This document shows positions 52,862-62,524 of a stretch of DNA of 64,000 bases, one piece after another. The stretch's first letter is position 1. The number at the start of each line of letters is the position of its first letter. Origin of the DNA: JBEKCP01 sp049509515 (GTDB lineage Bacteria > Planctomycetota > Planctomycetia > Pirellulales > Thermoguttaceae). A program made the translations under genes and the position numbers. The notes under the pieces are model-generated. The model saw only the letters and a program-made list of their open reading frames with translations. It made no database searches and was not told the DNA's origin. The DNA lies in the NCBI GenBank assembly GCA_049509515.1, contig JBEKZV010000041.1, positions 47,109-111,108 of the forward strand, read 5' to 3'.

Positions 52862-53051
52862 AAGGCCGTCCGAAACGTCTCCCCTTCCCCTTCTCCCAGG
52901 TGCGTCGCCGCTTCTGCCTTCTCACCCTTCCCCATCTTCTTCTTTGCGTGCCGGCGCCAAGCCCGCCCCGCCGGCCGCGGCGGTGCTCGCCCCGGTCAAC
53001 CCAAAAGACTCCCGACCGCTTTTGCGTCCTCGACCCCTTCTTTGCGCCTCC

Positions 53052-53114
53052 GACGTGCTGGAAGCGGCCTGGACACAATGCGCCACCAACGGCGGAGCGC
53101 CCGGCGCGGACGGC
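53052..53114 (+). pseudogene. Reverse-transcriptase-like N-terminal remnant
   Basis: In one frame the 21 residues DVLEAAWTQCATNGGAPGADG resemble the conserved N-terminal motif of group II intron and related reverse transcriptases (AW..V..N.GAPGVDG). No downstream YADD motif or continuing domain was seen before the next gene, so only a fragment remains. The match is short, so it is a suggestion. Confidence 0.4.
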
Positions 53115-53143
53115 CGCTTAGGTCGCCGTCCGGCCCCACGGCG

Positions 53144-54157
53144 TCAGGCTATCCCTGGGTTTCCAACGTCGTCCTGGGCTCGGGTGCGACTTTCAAACCG
53201 TTTCCGAAGCTCGCTGAGGACCGGTTGCAGCTTCTCCCTCCACTTGGGGACAGAATCGTCGGCTTTATCGACAGTCACACGCAGGCGTATATTCCCAGGC
53301 CTCGAGTACTCAGACGAAGCAAACGGCTCGACGGCCGGGAAATCCCGCTGATGCGTCTCAATAACCAGCTGAACCCCCGCGCTTCCCTTGAAAAAGCCAA
53401 ACCAGGGCCGCGCCCAGTATTCAATCGGCACGTCCATGAACTGGAAACTGAAACCGTACCACTTGTAATCGCGGCCTTTTCCACCGGTGGCGATACGACC
53501 GGCGTTATCAAACACCACCCAGGCCTTTCTCAGGAAGTCCAGCTGGAAGACGTTTCCTAGCTCAACGTCGCCAAGGAGCTTCATCGGATCTGCGACCACA
53601 TTCACGTCACCGAGACGGCGCTCAAGATATTCGTGTAGAGATGCGGCGGCAGTTGCAATCTCGCCAGTCTCATTTCGTGCGACATCCTTCAGGTCCGCCA
53701 TTATTGACTGCCATTTGAGAAGGATGCGCGCGTTACTCGGAACGCCTTGCTTGTCGAGTTCCCTCCCTACTTCCTCCAAGCGTTGCTCTGGCACCAGCAT
53801 AAGGGCCTTGTACGCGTCGTCATCACCACACCGTTCACGGGCCAAGCGCTTTAGGGTCGGGAGATACTTCGATGGCTGATCGCCGGCCAGGACCGCCCAT
53901 AGTTTATTCTCGACCCCAAGCACCGCGTTGTCGGCGACCACGACGAGGTCAATGAATCCATCGCCGCCATCCGTGGGATACTCGTGGAAACAGATCACAC
54001 CGTTCTTGAAGACTGGGATGTGCGAGGCGGCGAAGTCCTTATCAATCCGTCCGAGGAACAACCGTCGAAACTCGTCTGAGTTGATGAAAAGGTACTTCAG
54101 TACGGACGATGTGAGGCGTTCGCCTTTGTTGCCTTCGATCGTTTCGAGAAGGTACAC
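53144..54157 (-). CDS. PD-(D/E)XK nuclease-superfamily protein
   Basis: 337 residues. The core DGFIDLVVVADNAVLGVENK has an Asp, a spacer and Glu-x-Lys, typical of PD-(D/E)XK nucleases, here with GDQPSKYLPTLKRL after it. The C-terminal half (FSFQFMDVPIEYWARPWFGF, LRVTVDKADDSVP) is of the kind found with PDDEXK proteins of unknown substrate. GTG 54157 is chosen because AGGAGG lies six bases upstream; an out-of-frame ATG between them is not used. Base composition is lower in GC than its neighbours, which suggests transfer. No methyltransferase partner is near. Confidence 0.72.
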   Translation of the reverse strand: MYLLETIEGNKGERLTSSVLKYLFINSDEFRRLFLGRIDKDFAASHIPVFKNGVICFHEYPTDGGDGFIDLVVVADNAVLGVENKLWAVLAGDQPSKYLPTLKRLARERCGDDDAYKALMLVPEQRLEEVGRELDKQGVPSNARILLKWQSIMADLKDVARNETGEIATAAASLHEYLERRLGDVNVVADPMKLLGDVELGNVFQLDFLRKAWVVFDNAGRIATGGKGRDYKWYGFSFQFMDVPIEYWARPWFGFFKGSAGVQLVIETHQRDFPAVEPFASSEYSRPGNIRLRVTVDKADDSVPKWREKLQPVLSELRKRFESRTRAQDDVGNPGIA

Positions 54158-54442
54158 CTCATCCCTCCTGTGCGATTCGCACTAGCGCCAACAAATCGTC
54201 TGGGGCCGAACCAGCATCCTCGGTTGTACCTCGCTAGAAAACCAACCGCAATCCTGTCTTGCGCAGCTGCAGCCGTTCGCGCCGTGTACAACTCGTTCCG
54301 ATTATGGACGGTGTAGGGCGACCAGGCTGGGCCTCCCCACCGTGAGCCCCTTGTTCCGCCGCGTTCTTCCGCCGGGCCTCGCTTTTCGGCGATTCCTCGG
54401 CCCATTACCCCATTATCCCCTTATCCCCCGCCCCCTCTCCCC
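54158..54442. other. Gap between the nuclease gene and ribD
   Basis: No gene seen. It contains TTATCCCC and GGCCCCT-type short repeats at about 54407-54468, partly within the 3' end of ribD. Confidence 0.55.
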
Positions 54443-55561
54443 CTATCCCTGGCCCCTGGCCCCCCCAATGCGGCCGCGGAGGTAGAGGTCGGGGCCGAGG
54501 CGCTCGGTTTCAAGCGGCTCGATCAGCAGGGCGTCCGCCAAGAGATCGATCCCGCGGCTGGCCAGGGGGCCGGGGGCATCGGCGCCGCCGAAGAGCTTCG
54601 GCGCGAGGAAGACGTGGACCTCGTCAATCAGCCGGGCGTCCAGCAGGGTGCCCAGCAGCCGCCCGCCCCCTTCGACCAAGACGTTGGTCATGCGGCGGCG
54701 TCCCAACTCGTCCAAGAGTGCGGCCAGGCGGGCCTGTGGCGTGGCTGCGTCGAAGATCAGTACCTCGCAGCCGTCCTGGCGGAGCCGCCGGCGGTCCTCC
54801 TCGCTGGCCCCCGGCCCGGCCGCTACCAGGACCGGCACCTCGCGGGCGGTGCGGACCAGCCGCCGGCCCGAGGCGAGCGTGGCCCGGCTATCCAACACGA
54901 TGCGGAGCGGTGTGCGGGGGCCCGGGGGCCGGGCGGTCAGTTGCGGATCGTCCCGCTCGGCCGTGCCGCGGCCCACGAGGATCGCGTCCATCCGGCCGCG
55001 GAGGGCGTGGACCCGCTGGCGGGAGAGATCCCCCGAGATCCAGCGGCTCTGGCCGGTGCGGGTGGCGATCTTGCCGTCCAGGGTCATGGCCCACTTGGCC
55101 AGGACCCACGGCCTTCCGGCGGCCAGGAGTTTCAGATAGGGGGCATTGAGCTGCCGGGCCTCGTTCTCCAGCAACCCGGCCTCGACCGCGATGCCCCCGG
55201 CAGCCAGTTCCGCCAGGCCGCCGCCGGCGACCTGGGGGAAGGGGTCTTGCATGGCGGCCACGACGCGGGCAACGCCGGCCGCCAGGATCGCCGGCGTGCA
55301 AGGCGGCGTCTTGCCCTGGTGGCAGCAGGGCTCGAGGGTCACGTAGAGCGTTGCGCCGCGGGCCCGGGACCCGGCCAGCCGCAGGGCCTCGACCTCGGCG
55401 TGGTCGCCACCGAACCGCCGGTGCCAGCCCTCGCCGATGATCTCCGCGCCGCGGGCGATCACGCAGCCGACCATCGGGTTGGGCTCGACGGCGCCTTGTC
55501 CCTGGGCCGCCAGCTCCAAGGCCCGCCGCATGTGCCAGAGGTCGACGTCGGGTGGGACCAT
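54443..55561 (-). CDS. ribD: Bifunctional riboflavin deaminase-reductase RibD
   Basis: 372 residues from ATG 55561. The N-terminal deaminase has GGDHAEVEAL and TLEPCCHQGKTPPC (zinc ligands). The C-terminal reductase has AKWAMTLDGKIAT, SRWISGDLSR, RRMTNVLVEGGGRLLG. It carries out two steps of riboflavin synthesis. The frame is open upstream to 55675 only because a composite heptanucleotide module is readable there. Confidence 0.95.
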   Translation of the reverse strand: MVPPDVDLWHMRRALELAAQGQGAVEPNPMVGCVIARGAEIIGEGWHRRFGGDHAEVEALRLAGSRARGATLYVTLEPCCHQGKTPPCTPAILAAGVARVVAAMQDPFPQVAGGGLAELAAGGIAVEAGLLENEARQLNAPYLKLLAAGRPWVLAKWAMTLDGKIATRTGQSRWISGDLSRQRVHALRGRMDAILVGRGTAERDDPQLTARPPGPRTPLRIVLDSRATLASGRRLVRTAREVPVLVAAGPGASEEDRRRLRQDGCEVLIFDAATPQARLAALLDELGRRRMTNVLVEGGGRLLGTLLDARLIDEVHVFLAPKLFGGADAPGPLASRGIDLLADALLIEPLETERLGPDLYLRGRIGGARGQG

Positions 55562-55566
55562 GGGGG

Positions 55567-55690
55567 AAAGGCGGAAGGATGAAGGCGGAAGGATGAAGGA
55601 TGAAGCATGAAGGATGAAAACGGACGGGTCCGTTGTCAGTTGTCCGTTGTAGTTTTGGCAACTGACAACTGACAACCGGCAACTGCCCGC
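55567..55690. repeat. Composite heptanucleotide module upstream of ribD
   Basis: GAAGGAT and GGCGGAA units are followed by GTCCGTT and GTCAGTT units, a TTTTGG turn and complementary CAACTGA units. It has the same order and orientation as in cobB and cbiB. It could fold in the ribD leader. Confidence 0.88.
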
Positions 55691-57925
55691 CTACTCTGGC
55701 GTCCAAAGTTTTCCGCCGCCGGCGGCCTTGGCACTGTCCGGGGTCCAGAGGCCCGATGGCTGGCCCGCCGGCGCGGCCGCTGGCTCCTCGGGCCGCGGAG
55801 CGAGCTGGACGGGTGTGCCGTCGGGGTTCAGCAGGCCGATCTCGATCAGCAGATGGGTGAGCGCCTGGGCCACCCCCGGCTCCTCGATGTGCCGTGTCTC
55901 GACGTGCTGGACGAGCTGCATCGCCTCGGCGGCGTGCCCCGCCGCAAAGCGGAACGACAGTTCCAGCAGGTCCCACGAGGCACAGGACTTCCCGGCCGCC
56001 AGCGCCGCCCGGCGTCCCTGGTCGATATGGCCCAGGGCATCCTCGATCTTCCGGGCGGATTGAGCCAGCAGGGCGAGGGTCTGTTGCCGTTCGGGCCGGT
56101 CGGCGAGACTGGGCCTGGCGAGGATCTCGCGGCCGAACTTTTCGACGGCCTCGGCCACGCGGAACGTCGCCGCCCGCTGAAAACCGGCCAGCAGGTCCTC
56201 GTCGGAGAGCCGCTCGACCACCACCCGCGCCAGCCGCACCAGCGACATCGTCTGGGTCTGGCCCGGCGACGGCTCGATGGGACCGAGGGTCGGCAGGCCC
56301 AAGCGGGCCCGCAGCTCGTTGAAGTCGAAGACGGCCTGGATCCGTCCCGCCCAGTGTTCCAAGAGCAGGAGGGCGGCCGCAAGGGGGACGCGGTTGGCCG
56401 CTTCGGCGGCGGCCGCCAACGGCGTCTGCCCGCCCAGCAGGCCCAGCGGCGTTTCCGGCCAGATCTCCAGCAGGGCCTGCCGCTGGTGTTGGGCGGTCAG
56501 ATCGGCCAACTGTTGGCGGGTCGTGCCGCGGGGGAGGCTCCACCGCCGCGTGAGCAGTTGGTGGCTGGCCGAGGTCTGGTGGACGACTTCCGCGCGGGGT
56601 TCGGGCCCAAGGGTCTCGGGGCCCAACGCGCCGAGCAGGCCCCGGACCGCGTCGAGATCGTCGGCGGCAAGCCCTTCGATTTCCAAGCGCGCCTCGCGAT
56701 CGGTCTGCCGGCCGAAGAGCATGGCCTGGGCCAGCACTCGCGGCATGGTGGCCAGCGAAAGCCCGTCGGCGCTCTGGGGCATGGGGCGATCCAACAAGAC
56801 GCAGATGCATCGCGGCGGCGGCGAGTCCTCCGTGGCCAGCGCCGTCGGGTCGAAGGGCACCTGCATGACCCGCGGATGCGCCAGCAGGGCCTCCCCCAAC
56901 CGTTGGGCATCGCCCACCGGCCAGTCCAGGTGAAGCATCGAGATGGAGTCGCCCAGCGGGTCCGCCGCGAGGGCCATCGCCAAGGCGGTCGCCTCGACGG
57001 CATCTTCCAGCGGGGAGTCCGGCGGCAGCCCGCCGGGGGCGTCGGCGGCGGGATGCGTCTCCAGGACACCAGGGGCGCCAGGCCCGGAATGCACCGGCAA
57101 GACCGTGGAATGCCCGGAGGGCGTGTCTTGGGCGGCTCGTAGCGAGGCGAACTTCCGCCATGCCCGAACCGCCCCCTCGTCGTCGGCCAGCCATCCGCGA
57201 AGAATCGCCAGGTCCTGCCACAGGGCGGGGACAGCGGGGGCCTCCTCGGTCAAAGAGGCCAGCTTCTCGGCCGCGCCCTGCCACTGGCCCAGCCGGACCA
57301 GCTCGATCGCTTCGTCAAAGCGGGATTTCCAGCGGACATCGGCCGGACAGGGCACCAGCGGCGGCTCGCCCTTCACCACCAGCGGGATCTCCGGCAAGCG
57401 GTTCCACCGCGCCAGGTACTCCAGCGGATGCGGATCCGCCGGGGCGGCCATCGTCTGGAACCGCCAGAGGGCCCGGGCCGCCAGCCAGTCGCCGTCCTCC
57501 AACAGGGCTTCGGCCACCACGCCCGTCGCCATGTAGACCCTCGGCTCCAACGCCCGGCTGGAAAGTGCAATAGCCTTTTGGAGCTTCGGCATTGCGGCCT
57601 GTCCCGTCTCGCTGAGGGCCGCGAGGACGGCCGCCTCGGCCCAGGCGATGGGGTTCTCCGGGAAGGCCTTCAGGAACTCGACGGCGTGGGCCCGGCCGGC
57701 TTCCAATTGTTGGGTCGTCCGCAAGAGCGTGGCTTTGATGGCCATCAGGCAGGCCCGATTCTGCCCCTGTGCCATCAACCGATCCACGTGCTGGGCGGCC
57801 GCCACGTACTGCTCGCCCTCGAGCATCCGATCGAGCTTCTCCAGATCGGCAACGAGATCCGGGCAGCAAAACTTGATTTTTTTCCCGGTACCGCCGGGGC
57901 AGGAAGAATAGTTGTCAATGGCCAT
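55691..57925 (-). CDS. SEC-C-motif TPR-rich protein
   Basis: 744 residues. The N-terminus has CPGGTGKKIKFCC (residues 9-21), a SEC-C zinc motif of the type PCPCGSGKKYKKCC, with one position changed (Gly for Cys). The rest is helical with TPR-like units (for example WAEAAVLAALSETGQAAMP; DGDWLAARALWRFQTMAAP). A long central part (about 330-560) has no recognised fold. Function unknown; similar SEC-C/TPR proteins are common in planctomycetes. Confidence 0.72.
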   Translation of the reverse strand: MAIDNYSSCPGGTGKKIKFCCPDLVADLEKLDRMLEGEQYVAAAQHVDRLMAQGQNRACLMAIKATLLRTTQQLEAGRAHAVEFLKAFPENPIAWAEAAVLAALSETGQAAMPKLQKAIALSSRALEPRVYMATGVVAEALLEDGDWLAARALWRFQTMAAPADPHPLEYLARWNRLPEIPLVVKGEPPLVPCPADVRWKSRFDEAIELVRLGQWQGAAEKLASLTEEAPAVPALWQDLAILRGWLADDEGAVRAWRKFASLRAAQDTPSGHSTVLPVHSGPGAPGVLETHPAADAPGGLPPDSPLEDAVEATALAMALAADPLGDSISMLHLDWPVGDAQRLGEALLAHPRVMQVPFDPTALATEDSPPPRCICVLLDRPMPQSADGLSLATMPRVLAQAMLFGRQTDREARLEIEGLAADDLDAVRGLLGALGPETLGPEPRAEVVHQTSASHQLLTRRWSLPRGTTRQQLADLTAQHQRQALLEIWPETPLGLLGGQTPLAAAAEAANRVPLAAALLLLEHWAGRIQAVFDFNELRARLGLPTLGPIEPSPGQTQTMSLVRLARVVVERLSDEDLLAGFQRAATFRVAEAVEKFGREILARPSLADRPERQQTLALLAQSARKIEDALGHIDQGRRAALAAGKSCASWDLLELSFRFAAGHAAEAMQLVQHVETRHIEEPGVAQALTHLLIEIGLLNPDGTPVQLAPRPEEPAAAPAGQPSGLWTPDSAKAAGGGKLWTPE

Positions 57926-58381
57926 CGGGCAGCACCCCGCTGATCGACTGCGTGAGGAAGCGTGCGGCCCACCCGGGCCCAGGAACAGGGCATTGTACCA
58001 CGGGCAGCGGGCAGTGGGCAGGTAGCCGCGGCGACCACGCCGACCACGCTACGCATGGTACCCGGTTGTGCCCGATCCGCGAGTGAGGGGAAGAGCTGGA
58101 AGAGTAAGAAGAGTGTGGGCACCGGGCAGTGGGCAACTTAGCGAGTGCCCAAGCCCCGTCCTGGGGGATCGGTTGCGACTAGAGGTTCTGGGAAAACTAC
58201 ATATGGCCAGCCGAGTTTACCGCTGGCGCAAGCCTGGCCCTTCACAGAGATTTTGACGAATATTCCTGTTGTAGGGGCTCGTGTTGGCCGATTAGGCAGT
58301 TGTACGAGTCCACACCCGTGGGTCGTCGCACGGGTGAGACCTCGTCCCCTTCTTCCTCCAACAGGAGGCGGTCTGGTGGAA
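57926..58381. other. Gap between the SEC-C/TPR gene and the BBP7 gene
   Basis: No gene seen. It holds GCAGTGG units (about 57998-58020 and 58118-58135), an ACGCATGGT half palindrome (58049-58060) and an imperfect CTCGT...ACGAG hairpin at about 58279-58310. A TTGACG at 58252 has no clear -10. Confidence 0.55.
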
Positions 58382-60055
58382 ATGGCATCGCGACGAGTGA
58401 TGATCGTCCTGATCTGGGTTGGGCTGGTCCCGTTGGGCCAGGTTTTGGCCCAAGCGCCGTCGGGTCCGGCCCCGATGGCGGCTAGCGGGCCCGAGTTCCT
58501 CCCCGCCGGCCCGGCGGAAACACCCCCGGGTCCTGCCCCGAACCAGCCAGGCTGGATTGTCGGTCAACAGCCGCCGGCGGCAGGCGACGCCGTGTTCGGG
58601 AATCTTTCTCCGCCCGGGTGCGAAATCTGCGGGTGCGGAAGCTGCGAGCCCGCGCCGTGGTACGTCGACCTGGGGGCTCGCGTCTTGGCCCGGAGCGTGG
58701 CCGGGCCGGAATTGGGGCTGACCACCGCGTTCGCATCGTCCAGCACTCCGCAACATCAGGCCATCGTTCCGCAGTGGGTAGCCACAGGCACGACGACCAC
58801 TACCACGGCGGGCACCACTACCACCAACACAATCTACACGTGGAGCAATTACCGAACCGAAAGCTTGGTGGCGAGTGTACCGGGCGACGGGTACGAATCC
58901 TCGCCCGCCTTCGTCGGCACCATCGGGACATGGCTTGGCCTGGGCCCGGAAGGTCGCGACCATTTTCTCGAGTTCACCTATTCAGGTCACGACTCGTGGC
59001 GTAGCGGGGAAATCGTCACGGGGGTTCTGCAGCCGGACTATTTCGTTTTGCCCCCGGGCGGCGTCGTCGGCACCGCCGGACAAACGACCTACATCGAGCA
59101 GGGCGTGGGCGGGCCCACGTCCTCGCAACAGACCCCGCCGATCATGGATTACTCCGGCAGCCTGAGGTCCCCGTTTCCATTGAGCAGCGAGTTGGCGGGG
59201 GCCCCGACCGCTCTCCAGAACGCCCTCAACACGAGTTTCAACCTGACATTGCGGCAGTCTTTCTTGTACACGTCCTCTCTCGATGAGTTCGAGCTGAACT
59301 ACCGGCTGCGACCCCGCGACAATGCGGACCGATTGGTCTTGGACCCCGACGGCCGCTGGCGGCGAGAATGTACGCCGGGCGGACACTTCTCGTTCCTTCT
59401 CGGGCTCCGCAGCATGGTCCTGGACGAAAGACTCAAATTCCAGGCCCAGGGATCAACAGTCGATTTCCTGTACGACGACATCATCAATTCCAGCGGCCAG
59501 GACACGGGGGTCCCCAAGCTCCAGACGGTTCCCAACCCCGATCCCACGCAGCCGGCCGTGCAAGGCTATATCATGACAGGCGCGGCGCCGGCGTTCCCCA
59601 CGGGGGGCACCGTGCGGGTGCAAGCCCACAACGACCTCTTCGGGCTGCAGTTGGGCGGCGACTGGGCGTATCACGTGTGCGGCTGGGAATGGGGCGTCCG
59701 CGGCAAGATCGCCCCGTGCGTCAACTTCGCCAACCAGAAGACAGAGATCGCGACGCTCGCCACGCCGGCGGTCGGCCCCTACCCCGGTACCGATGCATTT
59801 GATTTCTTCACCACGGGCAGGAATAACGGATTGTCGGTGATCGCGGAGTGCGGGTTCTTCAGTACGTATCACCTTCGGCCGAACCTGTGCGTTAACGCCG
59901 GCTTCGACTTCCGATGGATCGAGGGGATCGCGACGGCGCCGGGCAACTTCCCGAGTGGCACTTTCGGCGTCGGTCCACCTCTCGCCTCATATATCAACAC
60001 CAGCGGAGTGAGCATCGTGTTTGGCCCCACCTTGGGGCTGGAGTACGACTGGTAG
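58382..60055 (+). CDS. BBP7-like outer membrane beta-barrel protein
   Basis: 557 residues from ATG 58382, preceded by AGGAGG. It has a signal peptide (RRVMIVLIWVGLVPLGQVLA), then Pro-rich linkers, a Cys-containing ICGCGSCEP segment and alternating aromatic beta strands (FLEFTYSGHDSW, SLDEFELNYRLR, WEWGVRGKIAP) up to a C-terminal strand ending in LEYDW. This is the layout of planctomycete BBP7-family barrel proteins. It is probably a surface or pore protein. Confidence 0.82.
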   Translation: MASRRVMIVLIWVGLVPLGQVLAQAPSGPAPMAASGPEFLPAGPAETPPGPAPNQPGWIVGQQPPAAGDAVFGNLSPPGCEICGCGSCEPAPWYVDLGARVLARSVAGPELGLTTAFASSSTPQHQAIVPQWVATGTTTTTTAGTTTTNTIYTWSNYRTESLVASVPGDGYESSPAFVGTIGTWLGLGPEGRDHFLEFTYSGHDSWRSGEIVTGVLQPDYFVLPPGGVVGTAGQTTYIEQGVGGPTSSQQTPPIMDYSGSLRSPFPLSSELAGAPTALQNALNTSFNLTLRQSFLYTSSLDEFELNYRLRPRDNADRLVLDPDGRWRRECTPGGHFSFLLGLRSMVLDERLKFQAQGSTVDFLYDDIINSSGQDTGVPKLQTVPNPDPTQPAVQGYIMTGAAPAFPTGGTVRVQAHNDLFGLQLGGDWAYHVCGWEWGVRGKIAPCVNFANQKTEIATLATPAVGPYPGTDAFDFFTTGRNNGLSVIAECGFFSTYHLRPNLCVNAGFDFRWIEGIATAPGNFPSGTFGVGPPLASYINTSGVSIVFGPTLGLEYDW

Positions 60056-60310
60056 CGGGATAGGTCGGAACCCGTTGGATGGGAATGCCCCGCCTTGCCC
60101 GGGCGATTGGCGCCACCACCGCCGCCAACTGTTCTCCACATTCCGCGCGGATATTCATTCGCGGCCATTTTCACGGGCATTTCCACCCTCCCGCCTTTGT
60201 CATAATTGCTGTTGCACCACGCCCTCGGCCATCGCTATGATGCCAGCCGCCTGGAACCCCTATCCTGCGGACACGGGGAGAGTAAGGAAGTTCCTTGAGG
60301 GCGAAGGGAG
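60056..60310. other. Gap before the Pro-rich membrane-anchored protein gene
   Basis: No gene and no convincing promoter. A GGGAGG ribosome-binding site stands at the right end. Confidence 0.5.
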
Positions 60311-61126
60311 GTGCCGGTGTCCGAGCAGTCGTCCGTGGTGGTGATGTTCCGCGCCCTGGTAATGCTGGTGTGCCTGATCGCCATTCCGCTGGCGGCGCTG
60401 TTCGGCTCGTCGCTGCCGATGGTGGTCGAGGCCGTCCGCCAGGGGCGATGTCCGACGCTGGCGGAGTTGCGGGGCACCTCCGTTCCACGGCAGAGTTCGT
60501 TGTCTGACGCCCCGCCGTTCACTCCCACGCCCCCTGGGGCGCAGTCGCTGCCCGGCGTCCCATCTTTAGTTGGCCCACAACCTCCACCGGGATCCCCACC
60601 TCTGCTGGGTGACCACACGCCAGCGGCGAACGACTCGCTGCGGCAGCCGGTCTCCGGGGCCCCGCCAGTCCCCTGGTCCAACCAAGGGGCAGAGGCCCCG
60701 GCCGTCCTTCCGGCCCGATACGATGCGCCATTGGACCGTGTCGGCCGGCCGGCCAGCGTGCTCCCGGGCGCCGAGCCGAACTTGATCCCCGTGGGGCCTG
60801 GGGGGGACAATCCCGCCCTCACCCGCAGCGATACCGGCCCGCTCAGCCGCCCGGGGGACCTACCGGCAGAGGCCGCAAGCCAAGCCACGGCCAACGGGTC
60901 CGATTCGTATACCGTCATCCAGGATCGCTTGCGCCAACTCGGCGCCACCTACTACCTCTTGGAGTCCTGGGGTGATCCCGATCGCCAGTACCGCTTCTTC
61001 TGCCGGATGGCCATTGGCGGCAACGCCAAGTCCACGCGGTCGTTCTGGTCGATCGACACCGATCCGTTCAAGGCCATGAGACAGGTCCTCCAGCAGGTCG
61101 AGGCGTGGCGGTCGGGTCGCCAGTGA
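60311..61126 (+). CDS. Membrane-anchored protein with conserved C-terminal domain, function unknown
   Basis: 271 residues from GTG 60311 or 60317. One helix near residues 12-40 (ALVMLVCLIAIPLAALFGSSL), a Pro/Gly/Ser-rich linker (about 55-200), and a conserved-looking C-terminal domain SYTVIQDRLRQLGATYYLLE...RFFCRMAIGG...PFKAMRQVLQQVE. I do not recognise a function; comparable one-helix proteins with this end are seen in Pirellulales. Confidence 0.65.
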   Translation: MPVSEQSSVVVMFRALVMLVCLIAIPLAALFGSSLPMVVEAVRQGRCPTLAELRGTSVPRQSSLSDAPPFTPTPPGAQSLPGVPSLVGPQPPPGSPPLLGDHTPAANDSLRQPVSGAPPVPWSNQGAEAPAVLPARYDAPLDRVGRPASVLPGAEPNLIPVGPGGDNPALTRSDTGPLSRPGDLPAEAASQATANGSDSYTVIQDRLRQLGATYYLLESWGDPDRQYRFFCRMAIGGNAKSTRSFWSIDTDPFKAMRQVLQQVEAWRSGRQ

Positions 61127-61274
61127 CCTTGGGCGGCGGGCGGGGCAGCTCAAGTTGCAATCGGGCACCACGCCGCTGGCCGTCGGCGATTTGCAGCCTG
61201 GTGAGACCTGCCAACCCCCGATTTTTTCCCTGCTCCTTGCCTCCGGGTCCTTGTCGGGATATAGGGTTAATGGT

Positions 61275-62411
61275 ATGTGTAAGTTCTCTGGGGACGTTGG
61301 CCGCGCGCTGGGCAGCGCGAGCCTGCGGTACCGGCAGCCCAAGTGTTGGAGCCCCCGGCTCCCGCGGCGGCTGGCGGCGGGGCGTAGCGGTGGGGCAATT
61401 GATACCCCAGAAGATGAGGAGGCGGTCCGCCTCCGCTCCAACCGTCTGGCCCGACTGGAAGCCGTCCTGTTGCTTGCCCGGGAACCGCTGGGAAGCCGAA
61501 AACTGGCCCAGTTGGCCGACTTGGCGGACGGCACGAAAGCGCGTACACTGGTTCGCACCCTGAACCGGCGGTATGATGCGGAGGGAAGTGCGTTCCGGGT
61601 GGAGGAAGTGGGCGGCGGATTCGAGTTGATGACGCGGAGCCGGTTTGCCCCCTGGCTGCGGCGACTTTGCTCCGCGCCGGCGGAAGTCCGCTTGTCCGCT
61701 CCAGCCATGGAAACCCTGGCGGTGGTGGCCTACCGGCAGCCTGTGCTGCGGGCCGAGATCGAGGCGATCCGCGGCGTGCAGTGCGGCGAGATCCTCCGCC
61801 AACTGATCGAGCGCGAGTTGGTGCGGATCGTGGGCCGGTCCGAAGAGTTGGGCCGCCCCTTGTTGTACGGCACAACCCGACAGTTCCTGCAGGTCTTCGG
61901 CCTGCGGCACGTGGAAGATTTACCCCAAAGCCAACGACTGCCGATAACCAAGCGAGTCGATGAGGTGACAGGCGCCAGCCCCGATCCTCTCCAGGAGACA
62001 CTGAATCCACTTCACCATTCCCCGGAGATGCTAGAGGAGACACGCATGAAAACCACCCTCGCCGCGCAGAACCTGCCGGAAGAACTGCAGACGTTCGCCG
62101 TGGCCACGGCGATCCCCCCCGAGCCGTCCCGCCCCGCCCGGTCGTCTCGCATCCGCGGCGCCGCCAAGAGTGCCAAGGACGAAGACCCCGACGAGGATGA
62201 GGACGACCTCGACGACGAAGATGAAGACGAAGAGGACGAGGACGACCTCGACGAGGAGCCCTGGGAAGAGGTCGATGACGAGGACCTCGACGAGGATGAC
62301 GACTGGGAAGACGAAGACGAGGATTGGGAAGACGACGAAGACGACTGGGAAGACGACGAAGACGAGGATTGGGAAGACGACGAAGACGAGAAAGAAGACC
62401 CGGGAGAATAG
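61275..62411 (+). CDS. scpB: ScpB (SMC-ScpAB chromosome condensation) with a very acidic tail
   Basis: 378 residues from ATG 61275. The winged-helix body has AVLLLAREPLGSRKLAQLAD, FELMTRSRFAPWL, AMETLAVVAYRQPVLRAEIE and RPLLYGTTRQFLQVFGLRHV. From about residue 285 a linker leads to a tail made almost only of Asp, Glu and Trp (for example DEDWEDDEDDWEDD). An ATG at 62046 in the same frame has GAGGAG six bases ahead, so the tail might also be translated as a separate 121-residue protein. The body fits ScpB, the partner of SMC and ScpA. Confidence 0.85.
   Translation: MCKFSGDVGRALGSASLRYRQPKCWSPRLPRRLAAGRSGGAIDTPEDEEAVRLRSNRLARLEAVLLLAREPLGSRKLAQLADLADGTKARTLVRTLNRRYDAEGSAFRVEEVGGGFELMTRSRFAPWLRRLCSAPAEVRLSAPAMETLAVVAYRQPVLRAEIEAIRGVQCGEILRQLIERELVRIVGRSEELGRPLLYGTTRQFLQVFGLRHVEDLPQSQRLPITKRVDEVTGASPDPLQETLNPLHHSPEMLEETRMKTTLAAQNLPEELQTFAVATAIPPEPSRPARSSRIRGAAKSAKDEDPDEDEDDLDDEDEDEEDEDDLDEEPWEEVDDEDLDEDDDWEDEDEDWEDDEDDWEDDEDEDWEDDEDEKEDPGE
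62046..62411 (+). CDS. Possible internal start product: acidic C-terminal protein of scpB
   Basis: The ATG at 62046 has an SD-like GAGGAG with a six-base spacer and encodes MKTTLAAQNLPEELQTF followed by a 70-residue Asp/Glu/Trp tail. No stop separates it from scpB, so either fusion or internal initiation applies. The sequence alone cannot decide. Confidence 0.4.
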   Translation: MKTTLAAQNLPEELQTFAVATAIPPEPSRPARSSRIRGAAKSAKDEDPDEDEDDLDDEDEDEEDEDDLDEEPWEEVDDEDLDEDDDWEDEDEDWEDDEDDWEDDEDEDWEDDEDEKEDPGE

Positions 62412-62524
62412 TGGTCCGCCAAGTCTTTTCTGTTAGGTTGGGTGCCATGCCCACGTCACGCCGACAGCATGGGCGTGCTCACGCAAGCGCGAGCATGGCA
62501 CCGGCTGCCGCTAAATGGGTATCG

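Noticed and set aside
54097..54405. A 102-codon frame using the ATG at the nuclease gene's ribosome-binding site
   Set aside because: The ATG is too close to AGGAGG, and the GTG frame with nuclease motifs is the real gene.
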